The notes under the pieces: model-generated
Told to the model about the DNA's origin: nothing
What the model saw: only the letters and a program-made list of their open reading frames with translations
The model's database searches: none
Shown here: positions 58,425-64,000 of the stretch, one piece after another
How the letters are laid out: each line of letters opens with the position of its first letter
Position numbering within the stretch: position 1 is the stretch's first letter
From: Rhizobacter sp. OV335
Lineage (GTDB): Bacteria > Pseudomonadota > Gammaproteobacteria > Burkholderiales > Burkholderiaceae_C
Assembly (NCBI RefSeq): GCF_900142965.1
Contig: NZ_FRCQ01000009.1
Span: forward strand, 62,001 to 126,000
Length of the DNA: 64,000 bases
Direction: 5' to 3'
Translations under genes and position numbers: made by a program

Positions 58425-58823
58425 ATGCGTACTTACCTTGTTTCCTATGCGGCGGCACTGGTCGTGCTGCTGGCGCTCGACGGCCTGTGGCTCGGGCTGA
58501 TCGCGATCGACTGGTACCGCGCGGGCATCGGGCACCTGATGGCGGAGCAGGTCAACGTCATCGCGGCGGGCGTGTTCTACCTGCTGTTCCCGATCGGCGT
58601 GGTGGTGTTCGCGGTGCTGCCGGCGCGGGATGCGTGGCATGCGGCGCGGCTGGGTGGGTTGCTGGGGTTCCTCTGCTATGCGACCTATGACCTGACGAAT
58701 CTGGCGACGCTGAGGGGGTGGCCGGTTGGGATCACGGTGGCGGACATCGCGTGGGGGACGGTGGTGGGTGCGCTGTCGGCGAGCCTTGGGCTGTCGGTGC
58801 GACAGGGGCGTAGTTCGAGATGA
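58425..58823 (+). CDS. DUF2177 family membrane protein
   Basis: A 132-residue protein with four helices (LVSYAAALVVLLALDGLWLG, VFYLLFPIGVVVFAVLPA, LGGLLGFLCYATYDLTNLAT, ITVADIAWGTVVGALSASLG). Conserved family residues are DGLWLG and YATYDLTNLATLRGWP. Role unknown. It lies between the kinase-HDOD-GAF gene and the AT-rich kinase. Confidence 0.87.
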   Translation: MRTYLVSYAAALVVLLALDGLWLGLIAIDWYRAGIGHLMAEQVNVIAAGVFYLLFPIGVVVFAVLPARDAWHAARLGGLLGFLCYATYDLTNLATLRGWPVGITVADIAWGTVVGALSASLGLSVRQGRSSR

Positions 58824-58979
58824 GTCATAGCGCTTGGCGCTCCCCGACTCGTGAAAGTTCCTACCTGAACGGAATACACGTCAATTCGGTAGCTGACATG
58901 GATATCTGTATTGGCTCGGATTCGGAACCTTGCCGGTTGATCTGTCACTGAGGGTTCGTGTCAGCAACAGTGAGTCCCC

Positions 58980-60542
58980 ATGTTGTCCAGGTTCATCAGT
59001 GTCGTTCGGAAGCCGCAGCCTTCAACTCGTGCGAATCAAGTCGAACGGAAGCCATCCGCTGGTACACGTGCTGCACCGTCGGAACCTCACGACGATACTG
59101 ATCCTGCATCCGATGTACACCGCAAGTGCGCTGAATACTCTGAGGCTTCGGGTCGCCCATATCTCACTCTGAGTGATGGAAATTGGAATGATAACGGAAT
59201 TGCTGAAGGTATGGCCGAATTCCTTGGAAAGGCCGCAGCCGGGGATAGACTTGCCGCAAGATATTACACTTTACCGTCGGGTGAAAAGAAAATTGAATTA
59301 TATTTTGCGCCGAAGCGCAGTCGTTTGGAAAAGCTGAGTGCCTTGACGAGTGGCGAGCTGTACCGGGAAAGCGTTGCGGCGAGAATAGTATTGCAACGTG
59401 TTGGAGTCAGTCTGGGGGTTCCGCAGTGGGCGAAATTGCAAACAAGAGGATTTTCGAAGGCTCCGCGTAGACTCGAGGCGGAAGACCAAAGGAATAAATT
59501 CAATGAGTTTTGCTCTCACCCAAAGAAGTTCAGTTTCAATGGAGAGGAGTGGGCGGTTGAAAAGGATGGAATCGGTACTGTCTGTGGAAATGAAAGCAAT
59601 CCAATATTGCTTGCAATCAGCTCCAATGGAGAAAAGATGGTCTTGAAGCCTATGGGCTATGAGGGCTTGGTACCTCCGGCCGCGTACAAGGAAAGTGCGA
59701 TTTACGAAAAACTCAGCAAGGCGGGCAAGAATTCTAATATCTTGGGTTACAAGGGTGAATTTGTCTTTGGGAGCAGAAGATTTCTCTGTACGGAGTATGC
59801 GGATCGCGGGACGCTGCGTGGTTACTTGGAGAAAATCCGTGATTCCGATGCCCGGCACGAGACCAAGCAGAGTCTTCTGCTGGAGTCATTACGTGGTGTG
59901 ATTTCCGGTATGCAGCAAATGAAGGAAGCTGGGTACTTGCACTTCGATATAAAGTGCGAGAATTTTTTCGTTCAGACTGATAAAGGTAGTGGGTCGGTTA
60001 CAAAATTGGCGGATTTCGGTACGGCAGAAAATATCGCAAAAAAGAAGTGGGCAATTTCCCCAAGTGATGCGGTGAAATACATGTCGCCAGAATTGATTGG
60101 CTTGTACCATGACAGAGATAATCGTTTCGCAAATGATAAACTGGCAGAGGTCAAAGAGCGTATAAAAGGGCGGCGTGTCATTTTTAATGATTCAACGCTT
60201 GTTGCCTTGAACAAAAAACAGAAGGCTCTTGCCAGAAAAATACGCAAAGACAGGAGGGAATTCTCAGCGGCTGCAGATGTGTGGCCTTTGGGGCCGGTGG
60301 TCTATGAATTGTTCTGTGGCGAATTGTCGTCGGAAAGGATAGCGGCGGCCCGAGGTGATGGTGGGAAGGAGCCCAGGCCGCTTAAGCTGCAAGGCAAAGG
60401 AATTTTTACTCATCAGGACGTTCGAGACGCATTGAATATGTTAATCCTCAACGTAATGAAACATGATCCGAAAGATCGTTGGTCGATTGATCAAGTTTCC
60501 GACTTCTTTGACCAGCATCTCAGTCAGTTTCTTCCCGAATGA
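58980..60542 (+). CDS. AT-rich stand-alone protein kinase, probably horizontally acquired
   Basis: A 520-residue eukaryotic-like kinase. Base composition and codons are visibly AT-richer than all neighbours from about 59160 onward. Residues 1-60 are Ser/Pro/Arg-rich and disordered-looking; 60-190 are unrecognised. The kinase spans about 190-515: Lys223 (KMVLKP), an alpha-C Glu at 238 or 243 (YKESAIYEKL), catalytic loop HFDIKCENFF (321-330; Arg of HRD is Phe), DFG 345-347 (KLADFGTAEN), YMSPEL, an inserted basic helix at about 380-430, DVWPLGPVVYELF and HDPKDRWSIDQV. The catalytic residues look usable. No signal peptide or membrane helix. The flexible N-terminus plus kinase would fit an injected effector or a toxin, but no secretion system is in this window. 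Confidence 0.82.
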   Translation: MLSRFISVVRKPQPSTRANQVERKPSAGTRAAPSEPHDDTDPASDVHRKCAEYSEASGRPYLTLSDGNWNDNGIAEGMAEFLGKAAAGDRLAARYYTLPSGEKKIELYFAPKRSRLEKLSALTSGELYRESVAARIVLQRVGVSLGVPQWAKLQTRGFSKAPRRLEAEDQRNKFNEFCSHPKKFSFNGEEWAVEKDGIGTVCGNESNPILLAISSNGEKMVLKPMGYEGLVPPAAYKESAIYEKLSKAGKNSNILGYKGEFVFGSRRFLCTEYADRGTLRGYLEKIRDSDARHETKQSLLLESLRGVISGMQQMKEAGYLHFDIKCENFFVQTDKGSGSVTKLADFGTAENIAKKKWAISPSDAVKYMSPELIGLYHDRDNRFANDKLAEVKERIKGRRVIFNDSTLVALNKKQKALARKIRKDRREFSAAADVWPLGPVVYELFCGELSSERIAAARGDGGKEPRPLKLQGKGIFTHQDVRDALNMLILNVMKHDPKDRWSIDQVSDFFDQHLSQFLPE

Positions 60543-60719
60543 TCGAGCGATGCAGCGTTCCGTCGATTCGACACTGTCGGGCCAATTGATTCAGAGGGAA
60601 CGGCGGGCGGTGAACTCCTACGATGAGAAGTGGGCTGGGCTGACAAGGTATCGAGAACCGGTCCGGCACTGCAAGGTGGTTCGTTGACTATGGTTGTGAA
60701 GCCATTCAAGGAGATCGCC

Positions 60720-60971
60720 ATGAGCCAGCAACCCAAGCAATCGCAGCCCGGCAAGCAACAGCCCCAAGCTGACCTGAGCCACGTCCAAGGCGAAGGCGAC
60801 TACGAAGCCGGCCGCCACTACGACGAGAAGACGCGCGAGTTCGTCAAGTCGGGCAAGGTCGACGAGGCGGCGCGCAATGCGCATCCGAAGTCGCCGCGCG
60901 AGCAGCAGGAGATGCAGAAGGCGGAAGAGATCGGCAAGTCGCGCTCGAAGGGCGAAGACCCGCACGGCTGA
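60720..60971 (+). CDS. Small, highly hydrophilic hypothetical protein
   Basis: An 83-residue protein dominated by Gln, Lys, Glu, Asp and Ser: LSHVQGEGDYEAGRHYDEKTREFVKSGK, then a helical acidic/basic tail ending KGEDPHG. A strong AAGGAG precedes ATG 60720, so it is translated. Similar short proteins with the GEGDYEAxRxYxE pattern are common in Burkholderiales and look like stress-associated, largely disordered proteins. Function unknown. The 177 bases upstream (60543-60719) show nothing recognisable. Confidence 0.8.
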   Translation: MSQQPKQSQPGKQQPQADLSHVQGEGDYEAGRHYDEKTREFVKSGKVDEAARNAHPKSPREQQEMQKAEEIGKSRSKGEDPHG

Positions 60972-60989
60972 CGGGTCGACGATGGGCGT

Positions 60990-61913
60990 TCAGCGCCCGT
61001 CAACCAGCTTCGCGAATTCCGCTGCGCGGAAGCGCTCCATCACGAAGTCGACGAACACCCGCGTCTTCGCGGGCAGCAGGCTGCGGCTCGGGTAGTACAG
61101 CGAGAGCGGCCCCGCATCGCTGTACCACCCCGGCAGCAAGCGCACGAGTTCGCCGCTCGCGATGGGCGCAAAGGCGAATGGCATCGGCAGCAGCGCGACG
61201 CCGAGCCCCAGCTTCGCTGCCTCCGCAATCGCCTCGGGGTCGCTGAAGATCAGCCGCGGCTTGCACGGCACGGCCTGCTCAGCATTGCGCTTCGTCCGCA
61301 ACGTCCACGGCCGCACCCGCCCGGTCGGTGACGAGCGCCGCATGATGCCGTCGAACGACGCGAGGTCTTCAGGCGTGCGCGGCGCCTGCCGCCCGTTCAT
61401 GTAAGCCGGCGACGCCACCGCGACGATGTGCACCGGCGCCAGCTCGCGCGCGACGACACCCGGGGTCAGCTCGAAACCGCCGCCGATCGCCACATCGAAG
61501 CCTTCGCCGACGAGGTCGACTTGGCGGTTGTCGAAATGCCAGTCCGGCAGCACGGCCGGGTAGCGCCCGAGGAAATCCTCCAGCAGCGGCACCAGGAAAT
61601 GCCGCCCGAACGCCAGCCCCATGCTGACCTTCAGCGTGCCGGCCGGCTCTTCATCGCCCCGCTGAACACTGGCAATGGCCGCCTGCAGCGAGCCGAGCGG
61701 CCCGTTCATCTGCTGCAGGAAGCGCTCGCCGCTTTCGGTGAGTGCGAGCCGGCGCGTGCTGCGATGAAAGAGCCGCACGCCGAGATCGGCCTCGAGCTTC
61801 GCGACGTTCTTGCTGACGCCCGCCGGCGTCAGCCCCAGCACCCGTGCCGCCGCCGAGAAGCTGCCGTGCTCCGCCGTGTGGACGAACGACACCAGGTGCT
61901 GCAGGTAGGTCAT
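60990..61913 (-). CDS. LysR family transcriptional regulator
   Basis: A 307-residue LysR regulator. The helix-turn-helix is LVSFVHTAEHGSFSAAARVLGLTPAGVSKNVAKLE, followed by LFHRSTRRLALTESGERFL. The effector domain has GTLKVSMGLAFGRHFLVPLL and a C-terminal VFVDFVMERFRAAEF. It is divergent from the exported hydrolase at 62029 with 115 bases between, and probably regulates it. Confidence 0.92.
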   Translation of the reverse strand: MTYLQHLVSFVHTAEHGSFSAAARVLGLTPAGVSKNVAKLEADLGVRLFHRSTRRLALTESGERFLQQMNGPLGSLQAAIASVQRGDEEPAGTLKVSMGLAFGRHFLVPLLEDFLGRYPAVLPDWHFDNRQVDLVGEGFDVAIGGGFELTPGVVARELAPVHIVAVASPAYMNGRQAPRTPEDLASFDGIMRRSSPTGRVRPWTLRTKRNAEQAVPCKPRLIFSDPEAIAEAAKLGLGVALLPMPFAFAPIASGELVRLLPGWYSDAGPLSLYYPSRSLLPAKTRVFVDFVMERFRAAEFAKLVDGR

Positions 61914-61963
61914 GCCGGATCTTAAACCGATGGTTGAAGCTGATTGCGTCCGTTTCCGGCTAG

Positions 61964-61977
61964 TCGGTTCAAGCCGA
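61964..61977. promoter_or_regulatory. Possible LysR binding dyad
   Basis: TCGG, six bases, CCGA: a short imperfect dyad in the LysR/hydrolase divergent region, 52 bases before the hydrolase start. LysR sites are usually T-N11-A dyads; this is T-N12-A, so the match is weak. Confidence 0.3.
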
Positions 61978-62028
61978 TTTCAAGACACTGGCGGCAGTTG
62001 TTCTCGATTCACCCCAACGGAGATCCTC

Positions 62029-62955
62029 ATGCGACCCCTCATTTCCCTGGCCCTGGCATCGCTGACGCTGCTGGCCGTTCCCGTCTCGGCCTCGGCCCAG
62101 GCACCCGCCCTCAAGTACCCGGCGACCTTCTCGACCCGCGAGGTCACGACGAACGGCGCGACCATCCACGTCCGTTCCGGCGGCAAGGGCCCGGCGGTCG
62201 TGCTGCTGCACGGCTATGGCGAAACCGGCGACATGTGGGTGCCGCTCGCGGCAGACCTGGCGCGTGACCACACGGTCATCGTGCCGGACCTGCGCGGGCT
62301 GGGGCTGTCGTCCAAGCCGGCGGGCGGCTTCGACAAGAAGACCCAGGCCGCCGACGTCAGCGGCGTGCTCGCGGCCTACGGCGTGCAGCAAGCCGACGTC
62401 GTCGCGCACGACATCGGCAACATGGTCGCCTTCCAGTTCGCCGCGCAGCACCCGGAACAGGTGCGCCGCCTGGTGCTGATCGACGCGCCGGTGCCCGGCG
62501 TCGGCCCGTGGGAAGAGATCCTGAAGAACCCGCTGCTGTGGCACTTCCGCTTCGGCGGCCCGGACATGGAGCGCCTCGTCGCCGGCCGCGAGCGCATCTA
62601 CCTCGACCGCTTCTGGAACGAGTTCTCGGCCACGCCCGCGCGCTTCAGCGAAGCCGCCCGCGCGCACTACGCGAAGCTCTATGCGCGCCCGGGTGCGATG
62701 CACTCCGGCTTTGCGCAGTTCGCCGCGTTCGACCAGGACGCCATCGACAATCGCGCCTACCTCGCCAACAACCGGTTGAAGATGCCGGTGCTGGCCTTGG
62801 GTGGCGAGAAGTCGTTCGGGCCGATGATGGCCACCGTGATGCGCGCCGGTGCCGACGACGTGACCGAGGGCATCGTCCCCGGCTCGGGCCACTGGATCAT
62901 GGAAGAGAACCCGGCGGCCACGGGTGAACTGGTGAAGGCCTTCCTCGCCAAGTGA
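62029..62955 (+). CDS. Exported alpha/beta hydrolase (epoxide hydrolase/haloalkane dehalogenase-like)
   Basis: A 308-residue hydrolase with a signal peptide (MRPLISLALASLTLLAVPVSASAQ), so periplasmic. The oxyanion motif is LLHGYGETGDMW, the nucleophile Asp is in VVAHDIGNMVAFQ, and the catalytic His in GSGHWIMEENP. An Asp nucleophile suggests epoxide or haloalkane chemistry over ester cleavage. ATG 62029 follows GGAG. It is divergent from a LysR regulator. Substrate unknown. Confidence 0.9.
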   Translation: MRPLISLALASLTLLAVPVSASAQAPALKYPATFSTREVTTNGATIHVRSGGKGPAVVLLHGYGETGDMWVPLAADLARDHTVIVPDLRGLGLSSKPAGGFDKKTQAADVSGVLAAYGVQQADVVAHDIGNMVAFQFAAQHPEQVRRLVLIDAPVPGVGPWEEILKNPLLWHFRFGGPDMERLVAGRERIYLDRFWNEFSATPARFSEAARAHYAKLYARPGAMHSGFAQFAAFDQDAIDNRAYLANNRLKMPVLALGGEKSFGPMMATVMRAGADDVTEGIVPGSGHWIMEENPAATGELVKAFLAK

Positions 62956-62960
62956 GTCAC

Positions 62961-62985
62961 CCGCGGGCAACGGGCGTGCCCGCGG
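62961..62985 (+). terminator. Hairpin after the hydrolase gene
   Basis: CCGCGGGC, nine bases, GCCCGCGG, 5 bases after the hydrolase stop. There is no T-run, so it is at best a weak terminator or an mRNA-end stem. Confidence 0.4.
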
Positions 62986-63039
62986 TAATGAGTAGTTAAC
63001 CTAGTGAAATATTTCGACAAGATCTCCTAGAGTCGCCGC

Positions 63040-63072
63040 TGCACCGGAGTGGAAACGGTTCCATCCGGTGCA
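63040..63072 (+). promoter_or_regulatory. Nested 33-bp palindrome with LacI-type core before the GH3 gene
   Basis: An inner dyad TGGAAACGGTTCCA (63050-63063) with a central CG has the look of LacI/GalR-family operators. It is enclosed by TGCACCGGA (63040-63048) and TCCGGTGCA (63064-63072), perfect 9-base arms. The element ends 28 bases before the GH3 start. It may be an operator, a leader hairpin or both. Confidence 0.55.
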
Positions 63073-63100
63073 CGTAAAAGACGATCAAGGAGACGACAGG

Positions 63101-64000
63101 ATGAAACGGTGGCTCACACTGGGGCTGGCCGCGCTCGCGCTCGGCCTGGGCGGATGCGGTGGTGGCGATGACGACGATCCTGCTGCGCCGCCGCCTCCTC
63201 CCCCTGAGAACAAGCCCATGGACGACTGGCCCGCGATCAAGAGCGCGATTCCGCAGGACGCCTCGCAAGAGGCGCAGATCAAGGGCCTCGTCGCCAGCAT
63301 GACGCTGGCGCAGAAGGTCGGGCAGATGACGCAGCCCGACATCCGCAGCATCACGCCCGACCAGGTGCGGCAGTACTACATCGGCTCGGTGCTGAACGGC
63401 GGCGGCGCCTGGCCCGGCAACAAGAAGAACGCGGCCGTGGCCGACTGGCTGGCGCTGGCCGATGCCTACTGGCAGGCGTCGATGGACACCGACCTGGCCG
63501 TCAAGATCCCGGTGATCTGGGGGACCGATGCGGTGCACGGCCACGGCAACGTCTACGGCGCTACGCTGTTCCCGCAGAACATCGGCCTGGGTGCCGCGAA
63601 CGACCCCGAGCTGATCGAGCGCATCGGCGCGGCCGTCGCGATGCAGGTGCACTCGACCGGCATCGACTGGACCTTCGCACCGACGCTCGCGGTGGTGCGC
63701 GACGACCGCTGGGGCCGCACTTACGAAGGCTTCTCCGAAGACCCTGCGATCGTTGCCAGCTACGGCGGGCGCTACACCACCGGGCTGCAGGGCAGCTTCG
63801 CCGCATCGGGCCGGCCCACCGTGGTGGCCACCGCCAAGCACTTCATGGGCGACGGCGGCACCGACCTGGGCAAGGACCAGGGCGAGAACAAGGCGACGCT
63901 CGCGGAGATGATCAACATCCACGGCGCGGGCTACTACACCGCGCTGGCAGCGGGCGCGCAGACCGTGATGGCCTCGTTCAACAGCTGGACCTTCCAGGGC
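63101..64000 (+). CDS. Glycoside hydrolase family 3 beta-glucosidase-like lipoprotein (5' part)
   Basis: The first 300 residues are present; the gene runs past the right edge. Signal MKRWLTLGLAALALGLGGC with lipobox LGGC, then an Asp run and polyproline tether. The GH3 N-terminal barrel is plain: ASMTLAQKVGQMTQPDI, IPVIWGTDAVHGHGNVYGATLFPQNIGLGA, FAPTLAVVRDDRWGRTYEGFSEDP, VATAKHFMGDGGT and the start of the nucleophile segment (MASFNSW). It resembles periplasmic ExoP/BglX-type exo-glucanases. ATG 63101 follows AAGGAG, and the upstream palindrome suggests sugar-responsive control. Confidence 0.92.
   Translation, partial: MKRWLTLGLAALALGLGGCGGGDDDDPAAPPPPPPENKPMDDWPAIKSAIPQDASQEAQIKGLVASMTLAQKVGQMTQPDIRSITPDQVRQYYIGSVLNGGGAWPGNKKNAAVADWLALADAYWQASMDTDLAVKIPVIWGTDAVHGHGNVYGATLFPQNIGLGAANDPELIERIGAAVAMQVHSTGIDWTFAPTLAVVRDDRWGRTYEGFSEDPAIVASYGGRYTTGLQGSFAASGRPTVVATAKHFMGDGGTDLGKDQGENKATLAEMINIHGAGYYTALAAGAQTVMASFNSWTFQG

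Overview
Organism. The window is GC-rich chromosomal DNA (G/C at most third codon positions) and reads as a member of the Burkholderiales. The best fit is the Rubrivivax/Leptothrix/Methylibium group, although that placement is inference from memory of gene order and not a database match. The supporting gene strings are surE-pcm-nlpD-rpoS-rlmD, bfd-bfr, carA-carB-greA, yhbY<>rlmE-ftsH-folP-glmM, pstSCAB-phoU-phoB-phoR and trxA-rho-rpmE2. I see no rRNA, tRNA, CRISPR array, insertion sequence or phage block.

Layout. (1) 1-13.8 kb is accessory. It holds a TetR-controlled NodT/TolC-type efflux lipoprotein with twin operators, a Gly-rich phage-tail-lysozyme-like protein, and an epoxide hydrolase divergent from a LysR regulator. 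It also holds a half-size EamA transporter, a deleted histidine kinase remnant, a BamA-like outer membrane protein, a VOC protein, a PepSY/cytochrome b561 pair, a methyltransferase, a tandem-PAS hybrid kinase and remnants of a YeeE/DUF6691 pair. (2) 13.8-18 kb has a membrane sensor kinase with its LuxR-type response regulator, and a quinone oxidoreductase. (3) 18-25.2 kb is the stationary-phase block surE-pcm-nlpD-rpoS, then rlmD, a Bax-inhibitor-1 protein, a GlcG-like protein and the iron-storage pair bfd/bfr. (4) 25.2-36.5 kb is core metabolism and RNA biology: carAB, greA, yhbY, rlmE, ftsH, folP, glmM. (5) 36.5-43.9 kb is the phosphate block, with a FAS1 lipoprotein divergent from pstSCAB-phoU-phoBR and a clear Pho box before pstS. 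(6) 43.9-54 kb has an ArnT-like glycosyltransferase, rpmE2, rho, trxA and an AddB-like/AddA-like nuclease-helicase pair. (7) 54-60.5 kb is the most unusual region: a pseudokinase-HDOD protein, an intact kinase-HDOD-GAF protein, a DUF2177 membrane protein, and then a strikingly AT-rich stand-alone protein kinase that looks horizontally acquired. (8) 60.5-64 kb has a small hydrophilic protein, a LysR regulator divergent from an exported alpha/beta hydrolase, and the start of a GH3 glycosidase behind a nested palindrome.

How the genes work together. Core operons are tightly coupled: surE/pcm, pcm/nlpD, carA/carB, pstC/pstA and addB/addA all have overlapping stops and starts. PhoR-PhoB would respond to phosphate through PstSCAB-PhoU. 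Bfd would release iron stored by Bfr. RlmE, YhbY, Rho, GreA and FtsH cover ribosome assembly, transcription and proteolysis. The strongest candidates for undescribed biology are the tandem pseudokinase/kinase HDOD pair with the adjacent foreign kinase (54-60.5 kb), the leaderless Met/His/Gly-rich lysozyme-domain protein (1.9-2.9 kb), the twin-operator promoter at about 1.05-1.11 kb and the nested palindrome before the GH3 gene. All gene calls rest on reading the translations; no similarity search was run.
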